A stretch of 64,000 nucleotides of DNA from Agrobacterium rubi TR3 = NBRC 13261 (GTDB taxonomy: Bacteria > Pseudomonadota > Alphaproteobacteria > Rhizobiales > Rhizobiaceae). The DNA is taken from assembly GCF_000739935.1 (NCBI RefSeq), contig NZ_BBJU01000007.1, positions 558,001 to 622,000 of the forward strand, written 5' to 3'. How positions within the stretch are numbered: position 1 is the stretch's first letter; each line of letters begins with the position of its first letter. Under the pieces are notes generated by a model. The model did not search any database and was not told where the DNA came from. It worked only from the letters and a program-made list of their open reading frames with translations. Below, piece by piece: positions 36,533 through 45,950 of the stretch. The translations under genes were made by a program, and so were the position numbers.

Positions 36533-38134
36533 TTACTCGGCGATATCGACGTTTTCGAACGTGAAGTCACCCAGCGGGCTCTGGACGAAACCAGTGACTT
36601 CCTTGCGCATCGGAACGACGGACAGGGAGTGGTCGATGGTGGCCCAAGGTGCCTGCTTCTTGAACACGACCTGAGCTTCTTCGTAGAGCTTGGTGCGTTC
36701 TGCCTGATCGGTGGTGATCTTGGCCTTCTTCACGAGAGCGTCGAAGTTCTTGTCGCACCACTGAGCACGGTTGTTGCCGCCAACGGCATCGCAGCCGAGC
36801 AGCGTGTCGAGGAAGTTGTCCGGGTCGCCATTGTCGCCGGTCCAGCCGAGGAACACGGCACCGTCACGGTCCTTTGCCTTCGAACGGTCGAGATATTCGG
36901 CCCATTCGTAGGACACGATCTCTACCTTGACGCCGATCTTGGCGAAATCATCCTGGATGACTTCGGCAGCGCGGCGGGCGTTGAGCATGTATGGACGCGA
37001 AACCGGCATCGCCCAGACCTTCATCGACAGGTCCTTGACGCCAGCGTCTGTCAGCATCTTCTTGGCTGCTTCCAGATCGTAGGTGTCGTCTTCAACCTTA
37101 TCGTTGTAAGACCACATGGTTGGCGGCAGCGGGTTCTTGGCAGGCGTGGCCATGCCTTGGAACACGGCGTCAACGATGGCCTTCTTGTTGATGGCCTTGT
37201 TCAGCGCCTTGCGGACTTCCGGCTTGTCGAAAGGAGCCTGCGTGGTGTTGTAGGCGAGGTAGGCAACGTTGAGGCCTTCCTGCTCCAGAACCGTCAGGGT
37301 CTTGTCTTCCTTCATCGACTTGACGTCGGCAGCGTTCGGGTAAGGCATCAGGTGGCATTCGCCAGCCTTGAGCTTCTGGAAACGAACGGCTGCATCTGTG
37401 GTGATGGCGAAAACGAGATCGTCGATCTTCGGTGCGCCGCCCCAGTATTCCTTGTTGGCCTTGAAGCGGATGACGGCATCCTGCTGGTAGGCGACGAAGG
37501 CGAACGGACCGGTGCCGACTGGCATCTGGTTCAACTGTGCCTGCTTGCCTTCAGCGGCCAGCTTGTCGGTGTATTCCTTCGACATGATCGAAGCGAATGG
37601 CATGGCAAGGTTGGCGAGGAACGGTGCTTCAGGGCGGTTCAGGGTAAACTTGACCGTCATGTCGTCGACTTTTTCGATAGACTTGATCAGCTTGGGGAAG
37701 CCCATGCCTTCGGCATATTCCCAGGACGTGCCAGTGACATACTGGTGCCATGGATTGTCGGTCTTGATCTGGCGCTCGATGGAAAAGACGACGTCGTCTG
37801 CATTGAGTTCACGGGTTGGCGTGAAGAATTCCGTGGTCTGGAACTTGACGCCCTTGCGAAGCTTGAATGTGTAGACGGTGCCGTTTTCCGAAACTTCCCA
37901 GCTCTCGGCCAGGCCAGCGACTGGCTTGGTGGTGCCGGGTTCGAATTCCAGCAGACGGCTGTAAACGGTGTGGGCCGAGGCATCGAATGTGGTGCCGGCG
38001 GTGTAGAGGCCCGGATCGAAACCTTCCGGCGAACCTTCCGAGCAATATACGAATGTCTTTGCGCTTGCAGCAGCAGGTGCAAAGCACGTCGCCGAAAGCA
38101 AGGCTGCAGCGATTAGGCCAAGTTTGTATCTCAT
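36533..38134 (-). CDS. Dipeptide/oligopeptide ABC transporter substrate-binding protein (DppA-like)
   Basis: A 533-residue periplasmic binding protein (SBP_bac_5). From ATG 38134 (GGGAG 7 bases upstream; the TTG before it is not needed) it opens with a signal peptide (LGLIAAALLSATCFAPAAASA) cleaved before KTFVYC. Family blocks include SRLLEFEPGTTKPVAGLAESW, VYTFKLRKGVKF, YLAYNT and WTGDNGDPDNF. DppA relatives bind dipeptides and some also bind haem; specificity cannot be told here. It is the first gene of a complete A-B-C-D-F importer. Confidence 0.94.
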   Translation of the reverse strand: MRYKLGLIAAALLSATCFAPAAASAKTFVYCSEGSPEGFDPGLYTAGTTFDASAHTVYSRLLEFEPGTTKPVAGLAESWEVSENGTVYTFKLRKGVKFQTTEFFTPTRELNADDVVFSIERQIKTDNPWHQYVTGTSWEYAEGMGFPKLIKSIEKVDDMTVKFTLNRPEAPFLANLAMPFASIMSKEYTDKLAAEGKQAQLNQMPVGTGPFAFVAYQQDAVIRFKANKEYWGGAPKIDDLVFAITTDAAVRFQKLKAGECHLMPYPNAADVKSMKEDKTLTVLEQEGLNVAYLAYNTTQAPFDKPEVRKALNKAINKKAIVDAVFQGMATPAKNPLPPTMWSYNDKVEDDTYDLEAAKKMLTDAGVKDLSMKVWAMPVSRPYMLNARRAAEVIQDDFAKIGVKVEIVSYEWAEYLDRSKAKDRDGAVFLGWTGDNGDPDNFLDTLLGCDAVGGNNRAQWCDKNFDALVKKAKITTDQAERTKLYEEAQVVFKKQAPWATIDHSLSVVPMRKEVTGFVQSPLGDFTFENVDIAE

Positions 38135-38362
38135 CAAAGAGCTCCCAATTTTTGTATCCGGCTCGCTTATTCTGCGACTACCGATGCAACGTGGTTATAA
38201 GAAACCTTGCACATACTCAAGCGGGCAAGTTGCGCCAATTCAGAGGTTTTTGATCAAAAGTTCAACTTCGCGCGATTTTGATACTAATTTAGGCGAAGGA
38301 ATTAGAATGTTTGTTTGGAAATGGTGGAAAAAACCATGCGTTTCTTCCCAAAAGCCAGGCAA

Positions 38363-38396
38363 TAAAGAAGGCGCCCTGAAGGCTCAGGACGCCTTT
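38363..38396 (-). terminator. Terminator of the superoxide dismutase gene
   Basis: AAGGCG-C-CCTGA (38368-38379) pairs with TCAGG-A-CGCCTT (38384-38395), a stem with one mismatch and a 4-nt loop. On the minus strand it is followed by CTTCTTTATT. It lies 29 bases after the stop codon. Confidence 0.75.
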
Positions 38397-38424
38397 GATA
38401 GTGAAACAGCTTTTATTGTTACAC

Positions 38425-39111
38425 TCAAGCGATCTTATCGCCCACGACTCGCCAATTGATGAGGTTTTCCAGCACAGCTTTGATGTGCTCCGGCTTGCGG
38501 TTTTCGTAATCGACGTAATAGGCGTGTTCCCAGATATCGATGCCGAGATAGGCCGGGCGGCCAACAGCAACCGGGTTGTTGCCGTCCTCGTAGCCGACCA
38601 GCGCCAGCTTGTCCTGATCATCGCGCGTTAGCCAGACCCAGCCGGTGCCAAAGACTTCATCCGAGGTGGCAACCGCTTTTTCGATGAACTTGCCGTAATC
38701 GCCGAATGCTGCGTTCAGTTCGTCAGCAACCTTGCCTTCCGGACGGTTCGGGCCACCGGGCGTAAACTGTTCCCAATAGGCGACGTGATTCCAGGCCTGG
38801 GCTGCGTTGTTGAAAATCTTCTTGTCGGCTGTCTTGCCAGCGGATGACTTGACGATCTGGTCAAGCTCCATATCGGCGTAGGGCGTGCCCTTGGCCAGCG
38901 TGTTCAGCTTATCGAAATAAGCCTTGTGGTGTTTGCCGTAATGCAGGGCAACGGTCTTGGCGGAGATATGTGGGGCGAGGGCGTCTTCTGCAAAGGGCAG
39001 AGCGGGCTGTTTCAACGGCAGTGCCGCTTTTGCAATCGATGGTGCGGAAAGCGTGGTGACTGCGGCGGTTGCCGCTGTGGCCGCCATGATGGCGCGTCTC
39101 GTCATTAACAT
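38425..39111 (-). CDS. Superoxide dismutase [Fe/Mn] with a twin-arginine signal
   Basis: A 228-residue Fe/Mn-type superoxide dismutase. The metal-binding residues are in place: [13 protein letters not shown] (first His), [11 protein letters not shown] (second His) and the closing [15 protein letters not shown] (Asp and His). The first 30 residues form a Tat-type leader: [18 protein letters not shown], then a mild hydrophobic stretch and a cut site near IAKA/ALP. This suggests export of the folded, metal-loaded enzyme to the periplasm. GGGAGA precedes the ATG. Iron is more likely than manganese from the general look, but the sequence alone does not decide. It is divergent from the polyol dehydrogenase gene. 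Confidence 0.9.
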   Translation of the reverse strand: MLMTRRAIMAATAATAAVTTLSAPSIAKAALPLKQPALPFAEDALAPHISAKTVALHYGKHHKAYFDKLNTLAKGTPYADMELDQIVKSSAGKTADKKIFNNAAQAWNHVAYWEQFTPGGPNRPEGKVADELNAAFGDYGKFIEKAVATSDEVFGTGWVWLTRDDQDKLALVGYEDGNNPVAVGRPAYLGIDIWEHAYYVDYENRKPEHIKAVLENLINWRVVGDKIA

Positions 39112-39245
39112 GTCTCATTCTCCCGGTTGATGTCCAAGTCAGGCAAACCGGTTGGTGGGAGAAAAGTTTCTTTTCGATCTTGCTTATTCAATCCGTTCCC
39201 GGTTTTGTTATCGCAAATGTACCGTTGAAGGTCGAGGAGGACCGC

Positions 39246-40319
39246 ATGCAGTCGCAAGGAGTATCTAGATCGAGTGAAGAGCGCGCGCTCGTTCTGGAAG
39301 AGTTGGGCAAGCTGTCGCTGCGTCCGTTTCCGCTGGAGGAGCAGGTTGGACCGCACGACGTGCGCATCGCTATCCATACCGTCGGCATTTGCGGCAGCGA
39401 CGTGCATTATTACACCCACGGCGCCATCGGCAATTTCGTGGTGCGCGAACCGATGATTCTGGGACACGAGGCCTCCGGCACCGTGACCGAGGTTGGCTCC
39501 GGCGTAACGAACCTGTCGGTGGGGGACCGCGTGTGCATGGAGCCGGGCATTCCCGACCCGATCAGCCGCGCGAGCCGCATCGGCCATTACAATCTCGATC
39601 CTGCCGTGCGCTTCTGGGCCACGCCACCAATCCACGGCGTTTTGCGCGCGTCCGTCGTTCATCCGGCGGCCTATACGTTCAAGCTGCCGGACAATGTGTC
39701 GTTCGCGGCAGGCGCCATGGTGGAGCCGCTGGCCGTCGGCGTACAGGCGGCTACGCAGGCCAAGGTCAAGCCGGGCGACATCGCTGTCGTCATCGGCGCT
39801 GGCCCCATCGGCCTCGTCACCGTGCTGGCAGCTCTTGCTGCCGGTTGCGCACGCGTGATCGTGTCGGATGTCGATCCGGTGAAGCTGGATATGGCGCGTG
39901 GTCTGGGCCCAGTCGAAACCGTCAATGTGCGCGAGCATGATCTTGCCGAACAGGTGCTGAAATCCACCGGCGGCTGGGGTGCGGATGTCATTTTCGAATG
40001 CTCCGGTGCAGAAGCGGCCATTACCCGCGTGTTCGAGCCCTTGCGACCTGCCGGGATGGTGGTGTTCGTCGGCATGCCGACCAAGCTGGTGGCCTATGAC
40101 GTGGTGGCAGCGCAAATTCGTGAAGCGCGTGTCGAGCATGTTTTCCGCTATGCCAACGTCTTTGGCCGCTGCGTCGATATGTTGGCATCCGGTGCCATCG
40201 ATGTCTCCGCACTCATCACCCGCACCTTCGATTTCGAAGACAGCATCAAGGCCTTCGATCTAGCCGCATCTGCCCCTGCTGGTGAAGTGAAGATGCAAAT
40301 TATCATGCCTGGCGGCTGA
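39246..40319 (+). CDS. Zinc-type polyol dehydrogenase (xylitol/sorbitol dehydrogenase family)
   Basis: A 357-residue medium-chain dehydrogenase that oxidises a sugar alcohol with NAD(P). The start at 39246 follows GAGGAGG closely. The catalytic zinc site is readable as [10 protein letters not shown] (Cys), GHEASG (His-Glu) and a later Glu in MVEPLAVG. The cofactor fold is [17 protein letters not shown] with the acidic VSDVD. The structural-zinc lobe has lost its four cysteines ([20 protein letters not shown]), as in some sorbitol dehydrogenases. It is followed by a TIM-barrel isomerase and a Gfo/Idh/MocA protein, which suggests sugar or polyol catabolism. Confidence 0.88.
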   Translation: MQSQGVSRSSEERALVLEELGKLSLRPFPLEEQVGPHDVRIAIHTVGICGSDVHYYTHGAIGNFVVREPMILGHEASGTVTEVGSGVTNLSVGDRVCMEPGIPDPISRASRIGHYNLDPAVRFWATPPIHGVLRASVVHPAAYTFKLPDNVSFAAGAMVEPLAVGVQAATQAKVKPGDIAVVIGAGPIGLVTVLAALAAGCARVIVSDVDPVKLDMARGLGPVETVNVREHDLAEQVLKSTGGWGADVIFECSGAEAAITRVFEPLRPAGMVVFVGMPTKLVAYDVVAAQIREARVEHVFRYANVFGRCVDMLASGAIDVSALITRTFDFEDSIKAFDLAASAPAGEVKMQIIMPGG

Positions 40320-40416
40320 TTGAGGGTTGCACGAAAATAATCAGCGGTTAGCTTGAGCGCCGGTGGCGAGTGGAGGCTCAAACCACTTATCTGTATCGAT
40401 GCAGGAGGATCAATTC

Positions 40417-41469
40417 ATGAAGACGATCAAGGGACCGGGGCTTTTTCTCGGTCAGTTTGCGGGCGATGCTGCACCGTTCAACACGTGGGACGGCATCACC
40501 AAATGGGCGGCTGATAAAGGGTATCTCGGTGTGCAGGTGCCCACATGGGCCGGGCAGTTGATCGACCTTAAAAAAGCAGCAGAATCCAAGGACTACTGCG
40601 ACGAGTTCGCCGGTGTGGCCCGGAGTAACGGCGTCGAGGTGACGGAGCTTTCCACTCACTTGCAAGGCCAGCTAGTGGCCGTGCACCCTGCTTACGATGA
40701 AGCCTTTGATGGTTTTGCTGCACCCGAAGTGCGCGGCAACCCAAAGGCGCGTCAGGAATGGGCGGTCGAGCAGGTGAAGTTGGCGCTGAAGGCATCGCGC
40801 AATCTCGGCATCGATGCACATGCCACTTTCTCCGGGGCGCTCGCATGGCCCTTTATCTACCCATGGCCGCAGCGCCCTGCCGGTCTGGTGGAAGCCGCTT
40901 TCGATGAACTTGCCAAGCGCTGGACGCCGATCCTCGATTATGCCGATGAGCAGGGTGTGGACGTCTGCTACGAAATTCACCCCGGCGAAGACCTGCATGA
41001 CGGCGTGACCTTCGAGATGTTCCTGGAGCGCGTAAAGAACCACAGCCGCGCCAACATGCTCTACGATCCCTCGCATTACGTGCTGCAATGCCTTGATTAT
41101 CTCGACAATATCGACATCTACAAAGACCGCATCAAGATGTTCCACGTCAAGGATGCGGAGTTCAACCCCACTGGTCGTCAGGGCGTTTATGGCGGCTATC
41201 AGGGCTGGGTCAACCGCGCCGGTCGCTTCCGCTCGCTGGGCGACGGGCAAGTGGATTTCGGCGCCGTGTTCTCGAAAATGGCCGCCAATGATTTTGATGG
41301 CTGGGCCGTTGTCGAATGGGAATGCGCGTTGAAGCACCCGGAAGATGGCGCTGCCGAAGGCTCTGAATTCGTCAAGGCGCACATCATTCGCGTCACCGAA
41401 AAAGCGTTTGACGACTTCGCTTCCAGCGGCACGGACGATGCCGCAAACCGCCGCATGCTGGGCCTATAA
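40417..41469 (+). CDS. Xylose-isomerase-like TIM-barrel sugar isomerase/epimerase
   Basis: A 350-residue protein of the sugar phosphate isomerase/epimerase superfamily (AP endonuclease 2 fold). The start at 40417 has AGGAGG 9 bases upstream. Metal-binding blocks are CYEIHPGEDLHDG, the helix-start DPSHYVLQ, KMFHVKDAEF and the closing VVEWECAL, giving a Glu-Asp-His-Glu pattern. Relatives epimerise ketoses, act on inosose or process 3-keto sugars, so the substrate is open. The next gene, an oxidoreductase, begins 19 bp later. Confidence 0.85.
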   Translation: MKTIKGPGLFLGQFAGDAAPFNTWDGITKWAADKGYLGVQVPTWAGQLIDLKKAAESKDYCDEFAGVARSNGVEVTELSTHLQGQLVAVHPAYDEAFDGFAAPEVRGNPKARQEWAVEQVKLALKASRNLGIDAHATFSGALAWPFIYPWPQRPAGLVEAAFDELAKRWTPILDYADEQGVDVCYEIHPGEDLHDGVTFEMFLERVKNHSRANMLYDPSHYVLQCLDYLDNIDIYKDRIKMFHVKDAEFNPTGRQGVYGGYQGWVNRAGRFRSLGDGQVDFGAVFSKMAANDFDGWAVVEWECALKHPEDGAAEGSEFVKAHIIRVTEKAFDDFASSGTDDAANRRMLGL

Positions 41470-41488
41470 ATCATTTCGAGGACATTTC

Positions 41489-42676
41489 ATGGCTATTGAA
41501 GGAAAGACGACCGACAAGGCGAGCAAACGCATTCGCCTTGGCATGGTGGGTGGTGGCGCAGGCGCCTTCATCGGCGGCGTGCACCGCATGGCGGCACGGC
41601 TGGACAACCGCTTCGACCTGGTGGCAGGCGCTTTGTCCTCCACCCCTGAAAAATCGAAGGCCTCCGGTCTGGAACTTGGACTGGACGAGGACCGCTGCTA
41701 CGGCTCCTTCGAGGAGATGGCCGAAAAGGAAGCGGCCCGCGAAGACGGCATCGAGGCCGTCGCCATCGTTACGCCCAACCATGTGCACTACCCGGCAGCA
41801 AAGGCGTTTCTGGAACGCGGCATCCACGTCATCTGCGACAAGCCGCTGACCTCCAATCTGGACGATGCGAAAAAGCTGAAAGCGGTGGCAGACACGTCCG
41901 ACGCACTGTTCGTCCTGACCCACAACTACACCGGCTACCCGATGGTGCGCCATGCGCGGGAACTGGTGGAAAGCGGCGCGCTGGGTGATATCCGGCTGGT
42001 GCAGATGGAATATCCACAAGACTGGCTGGCAGAACCCGTCGAACAGACCGGTGCCAAGCAGGCCGTATGGCGCACCGACCCGGCGCAATCGGGCGCAGGC
42101 GGCTCCACCGGCGATATCGGCACGCATGCCTATAATCTCGGCTGCTTCATCTCCGGTCTCGAAACCGAAGAACTCGCCGCAGACGTCCACACCTTCGTTG
42201 ACGGTCGTCGTCTCGATGATAACGCCCACGTCATGCTGCGCTTCAAGGCCAGGGATGGCAAAGCGCCTGCCAAGGGCCTGCTGTGGTGCAGCCAAGTGGC
42301 CGTGGGCAATGAAAACGGCCTTAAGGTTCGCATCTATGGCAGCAAGGCTGGCATCGAGTGGACGCAGGCCGATCCGAACTACATGTGGTTCACCAAGCTT
42401 GGCGAGCCTAAGCAGTTGATCACCCGTGGTGGAGCCGGTGCCGGTGCATCTGCCGCCCGCGTCAGCCGCATCCCGTCCGGTCACCCGGAAGGCTACCTCG
42501 AAGCCTTTGCGACAATCTACACCGAAGCCGCAAACGCCATTGATGCACGGCGCAACGGCACGGCGCTGGATGGCGCGGTGGTTTACCCAACCATTGATGA
42601 TGGCGTCAAAGGCGTGGCGTTTGTCGAGGCGTGTATTGCTTCGTCGAAGCAGAATGGTGGTTGGGTGAAGTTGTAA
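41489..42676 (+). CDS. Gfo/Idh/MocA family oxidoreductase
   Basis: A 395-residue NAD(P)-dependent oxidoreductase. An N-terminal Rossmann motif GMVGGGAGAFIGGVHRMA (about 18-35) is followed by the conserved ICDKPLTSNL (the EKP-like catalytic Lys). The Gfo/Idh/MocA C-terminal domain has the GDIGTHAYNLGCF helix with the active-site Asp/His. GAGGACATTTC precedes the ATG. Together with the isomerase and the polyol dehydrogenase it forms a three-gene unit like those that handle inositols or 3-keto-glycosides. The specific sugar is not predictable. Confidence 0.88.
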   Translation: MAIEGKTTDKASKRIRLGMVGGGAGAFIGGVHRMAARLDNRFDLVAGALSSTPEKSKASGLELGLDEDRCYGSFEEMAEKEAAREDGIEAVAIVTPNHVHYPAAKAFLERGIHVICDKPLTSNLDDAKKLKAVADTSDALFVLTHNYTGYPMVRHARELVESGALGDIRLVQMEYPQDWLAEPVEQTGAKQAVWRTDPAQSGAGGSTGDIGTHAYNLGCFISGLETEELAADVHTFVDGRRLDDNAHVMLRFKARDGKAPAKGLLWCSQVAVGNENGLKVRIYGSKAGIEWTQADPNYMWFTKLGEPKQLITRGGAGAGASAARVSRIPSGHPEGYLEAFATIYTEAANAIDARRNGTALDGAVVYPTIDDGVKGVAFVEACIASSKQNGGWVKL

Positions 42677-42719
42677 GGCAATTGGCTAGGTGGTGGGTCA
42701 CATAACGGTAAGGGCTGCT

Positions 42720-42892
42720 GGGTGTGGCTCACCCCCCTCTGCCCTGCCGGGCATCTCCCCCTCAGGTGGGGAGATCGAATCGCGGTGAGGCTTCGCCCAA
42801 ATTCAACGCTGCGGATTGATTGCGCAGTTTGAGCCTAGCCAATCTCCCTCTTTGTTGGGGAGATGCCCGGAAGGGCAGGGTGAGCCACACCC
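42720..42892. mobile_element. MITE-like palindromic element (RIME-type)
   Basis: A 173-bp element with long terminal inverted repeats. The left end GGGTGTGGCTCACC and following CTGCCCTGCCGGGCATCTCCCC (42720-42760) mirror the right end GGGGAGATGCCCGG, AAGGGCAGGG, TGAGCCACACCC (42857-42892), with a 5-nt insertion in the left arm. Each arm also folds on itself (ATCTCCCC/GGGGAGAT near 42753-42775, and a similar hairpin near 42842-42864). It encodes no protein. A half copy lies at 27067. Confidence 0.75.
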
Positions 42893-42920
42893 ACTACCCA
42901 AGCTCTCTAACGAAAACGAC

Positions 42921-43103
42921 CTAAATCACCGGATACAGCGACCAGAAGAACAGCTCGTGTTCCTGATCACGGTCGTGCTGCTCGGAATCGTCCTTGGTTC
43001 TGGGTTCCGAGGTGAAGCCGCTTTCGCGTTTCAGTTTGTCTTCTTGCGCCTTGCGACCGAGACCGAACAGGTCGAAGGAAAGCATGTTAAAGCCAGCTAC
43101 CAT
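42921..43103 (-). CDS. Hypothetical 60-aa protein
   Basis: A short ORF starting at ATG 43103 with GAGG about 6 bases upstream, in a normal operon-free setting. The protein begins MVAGFNMLSFDLFGLGRKAQ, continues as a charged, probably disordered stretch rich in Glu, Asp and Lys, and ends in an aromatic FFWSLYP. I do not recognise it. It abuts the MITE-like element by 28 bp, and its upstream region contains the hairpin TTGAGAAAT/ATTTCTCAA near 43209-43229. It could be a small conserved rhizobial protein or a chance ORF. Confidence 0.5.
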   Translation of the reverse strand: MVAGFNMLSFDLFGLGRKAQEDKLKRESGFTSEPRTKDDSEQHDRDQEHELFFWSLYPVI

Positions 43104-43275
43104 TTTGTCCCTCATTGTCACAATATTTAACGAGGTGTAAATATTCGCGCGTTGCCACGATTTCGTCAAGATTGCTGAGGGAATTAGTCTGTTACGGCTG
43201 TGGATGGATTTGAGAAATTCATTTCTCAAATAAGCGCAAATCCGAAGCTTTATTTCATGGTGACACACAAGCCGT

Positions 43276-44385
43276 TTAGACGTTCCAAGACCTGCGATAG
43301 ATGCCGGTGGCTGTCTTCAGTGCCGCGCCGAGATCGTTTGCGTGTCCGTGCGCCGCAAGGGCGTGCGAAAAGGCGGTGAGGTTGGCCAGCACCGCCTCTT
43401 CGGTGGCGCGTTGTCCAGTGTGGTTGAGGCGAACGAGGCGTTCGGTGCCAGGGCCGACGGCGGGGGTGATATCGGCGCCTGCAATGGTGCGGCGTGGCAG
43501 GAAGGTCTGAGGGTTCATCCCAAGTGGTAGAACGGCGGTGGTGACGAGGGCGGATGCTGATGGGTCTTGCGCCCACAGCTGTGCACCGAGCGTCAGAAGT
43601 CCGGCCCGTGTCGCGTCCCTTGCAAGCTGGTGGCGCTGCTGCACCTGTTGGATGCCCTCCGATTCGATCCGGTCGAGAGCGGCTTGCAACGCGAAAAATT
43701 CGAGCGGTGCCGGTGTTCCGGGTAAGACATGGCGTCCCACATCCAGCCATTGCTCTTTCTGGTCGAGCAATGACAGCATCGAGATGCGCGGGGCGTCGGC
43801 ACGTTTCAAAAATTCCCACGCTTTTTGACTGACGCAAAGCGCCGACAGTCCGGCTGTCCCAGCCAGCGCCTTTTGCGGGCCGATGACGGCGATATCGATG
43901 CCGAGCCGATCCACCTCGAGTGCATGGCCACCGATGGAGGCGACGGCATCGACGATGGTGAGGATGCTCCTTTGTCGAGCGTGAGCGACGATTTCTTCCA
44001 GCGGATTGAGAATGCCGCTGGCCGATTCGGCGTGGACGAGGGACAGGATTGCAATGTCGGGATTGGCGTCGAGATGGTGGCTGACCGCCTCCAGCGTGAT
44101 GGGGTGTGCCGGTTCTGCGCTCAGATTGACGACATCGGCACCGCCGCGCTCCAGCCAGCGACCAAACCACGTGCCATAGGGGCTGGTGACGATGTTGAGC
44201 GCCTTGAGGCTGGGATGCGCCAGGCTGGTTGCCGTGGCTTCCAGCGCCAGAACAGCTTCCGCCTGGATCAGCAGGACATCGTTTTTCGTGCCCATGAGGG
44301 TGCCCAGCCGGTCGGCAAGCGCTGCATAGTTTTCCGCCGGGAATGAGGGGATATCGAGCAGGTGGCTCCAGTCACGATTGGGCAT
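43276..44385 (-). CDS. Class V PLP-dependent aminotransferase
   Basis: A 369-residue aminotransferase of the alanine-glyoxylate/serine-pyruvate family. HAESASG (118-124) is the class V substrate/cofactor loop, VDAVASIGG (145-153) supplies the Asp that holds the pyridine ring, and K172 in IGPQKALAG forms the internal aldimine. Length and blocks fit a fold-type I enzyme. Likely donor/acceptor pairs involve glyoxylate and small amino acids, but specificity cannot be read. It is about 75 bp downstream of the GNAT-family gene on the same strand, so the two may form an operon. Confidence 0.87.
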   Translation of the reverse strand: MPNRDWSHLLDIPSFPAENYAALADRLGTLMGTKNDVLLIQAEAVLALEATATSLAHPSLKALNIVTSPYGTWFGRWLERGGADVVNLSAEPAHPITLEAVSHHLDANPDIAILSLVHAESASGILNPLEEIVAHARQRSILTIVDAVASIGGHALEVDRLGIDIAVIGPQKALAGTAGLSALCVSQKAWEFLKRADAPRISMLSLLDQKEQWLDVGRHVLPGTPAPLEFFALQAALDRIESEGIQQVQQRHQLARDATRAGLLTLGAQLWAQDPSASALVTTAVLPLGMNPQTFLPRRTIAGADITPAVGPGTERLVRLNHTGQRATEEAVLANLTAFSHALAAHGHANDLGAALKTATGIYRRSWNV

Positions 44386-44461
44386 GGTCGAATTCCGTAT
44401 GAATGCGCAAGACTCGGAAGTTTAAAGCATGGTTGGATGGGCAACACTATATGGATGCCCG

Positions 44462-45742
44462 TCAGTTGCCAGCACTACCCTTGCGACCGAGCGACATAAT
44501 GCGTTCACGCAGCACTTTTGCGAGATTACGGGTGTTGCGATACATATGCACCTGTGCGGCCACCTGGCGCACGTCGCGGTCACTGTTTTGCGAAAGACCG
44601 ATGACGAGCGTGCCCATTTCAGCCGATTCGCTCCAGAACCCCTTCAAGGAACCGTCTTCGTCAGCCCCGCAGCTGTCGGTGCGCAAAATATTGGCGTCAT
44701 CGAGATGCCATTCCGTCAATTTCTGCATCAGCAGACGCTCGATGGCGTGGCGGGAGTGGTTTTCATTGACGGCGAGTTTCCAGACATAGGCCTCGCCCAT
44801 GGTCATGAAGACGACGGCGGAGGCAATGGCCTGACCATTGAGGTTGACCGTATGAATACGCACCGCATCGATTTCGGCCAGATTGGTAATCGCTTCACGC
44901 GCGAAGGCTGCACGATACCGGTCGCTGACGAGAGCCGAGCGCTTGCGGCCTTTCGAGCCACTGGCTTCGAGCGCGAGAAACTCTTCCGTGCGCAATCTGA
45001 TGTCTTGCGGCTGTCTGGCGATGTCGTGGGTGAGCGTGCCGACACTTTTCAGGTGCTGCCAATGGGTCTCTAGCTCCTGCAACTGCCCCGCCGACAGATT
45101 GTTTTGCAGATAGAGACTGGCGTCGGTATCGCTTTCCAGCATCATTCGGCGATGCGGCTCGGCGACGGCCAGTGGCAGGTTGCGGCTGAGCGCGATGGCC
45201 TTGATCATGCGCGTGAAAGCGCCGTCCAGCCGCAGAGTCGGAAGCACCAGCACATCGGGCAGACGCAGTTCCGGCTGGGATAGTGCATCCAAGAGGTTGT
45301 CGATCGTCTCGGCTGCTCCTTCCGAATCGACCAGAGGCGTGCCGAGGGGGCCGAACGGATTGGACCATGCGCGCAAAATCGATGGGCCAACGGAAAAGCC
45401 TGGCTTTTCAATCGTGAACGGCATGAGAAAACGCATGCGCGAGCGCGCGCCGTTTTCATCGCGCATTAGCGCAAACCGCACGGCGCGGTTATCAACGCGG
45501 GGCATGGCGGGCGCCAAAAGCTTTCCGGTGAAGAAAATATTCGGCTCGACGACACGGTTCGACAGAAAGTCCAATTCTTCCTGAAGATCATATCCGAGTT
45601 GGGCCGGGTAAATGCAAAATTCACGCCCGGCGCGGCCTACGCGGACACTGCTGTCGGCGGCGGGACGGTCAGGCACTGTTTTTGCTATCAGCCTTGCGAA
45701 ACGGTCATCTCGCATATCTGGATCGTTCGGATCGCTTGCCAT
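44462..45742 (-). CDS. GNAT-family (BioF2/CelD-like) acyltransferase
   Basis: A 426-residue protein of the 'GNAT family N-acetyltransferase' group that includes CelD/BcsL- and FemAB-like proteins. The N-terminal half resembles the first acyltransferase fold (LGYDLQEELDFLSNRVVEPNIFF). The C-terminal half has RTEEFLALEASGSKGRKRSAL, a catalytic-domain signature of this group, then a second acetyltransferase unit (TVNLNGQAIASAVVFMTMGEAYVWKLAVNE). Relatives act in exopolysaccharide, cellulose or capsule assembly. No such genes are nearby, so the role here is open. It precedes the class V aminotransferase. Confidence 0.75.
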   Translation of the reverse strand: MASDPNDPDMRDDRFARLIAKTVPDRPAADSSVRVGRAGREFCIYPAQLGYDLQEELDFLSNRVVEPNIFFTGKLLAPAMPRVDNRAVRFALMRDENGARSRMRFLMPFTIEKPGFSVGPSILRAWSNPFGPLGTPLVDSEGAAETIDNLLDALSQPELRLPDVLVLPTLRLDGAFTRMIKAIALSRNLPLAVAEPHRRMMLESDTDASLYLQNNLSAGQLQELETHWQHLKSVGTLTHDIARQPQDIRLRTEEFLALEASGSKGRKRSALVSDRYRAAFAREAITNLAEIDAVRIHTVNLNGQAIASAVVFMTMGEAYVWKLAVNENHSRHAIERLLMQKLTEWHLDDANILRTDSCGADEDGSLKGFWSESAEMGTLVIGLSQNSDRDVRQVAAQVHMYRNTRNLAKVLRERIMSLGRKGSAGN

Positions 45743-45950
45743 GCCCGTCTTGAACCGTCTTTCCTATGCCTATTCGTGACAAGTATCTGTCATGGTGCCT
45801 CATCTGATGAGGTATGACTTCTTTAGCGAGAACCGATCTGTATCATATTTATCGTCTTTTGCTCGCAGAAATTCAATCATACATCGAAACGTGAAGACAG
45901 TTAACCAAATGCTATTCGATCTCTAGCGCATTGTCGTATCAGTAGCATGT

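Noticed and set aside
36482-38116. A 544-codon plus-strand frame across the peptide-binding protein gene
   Set aside because: Antisense to a complete DppA-like protein with a signal peptide.
45798-45812. Palindrome CCTCATC-T-GATGAGG upstream of the GNAT gene
   Set aside because: It could be an operator or chance; no regulator gene is adjacent to support it.
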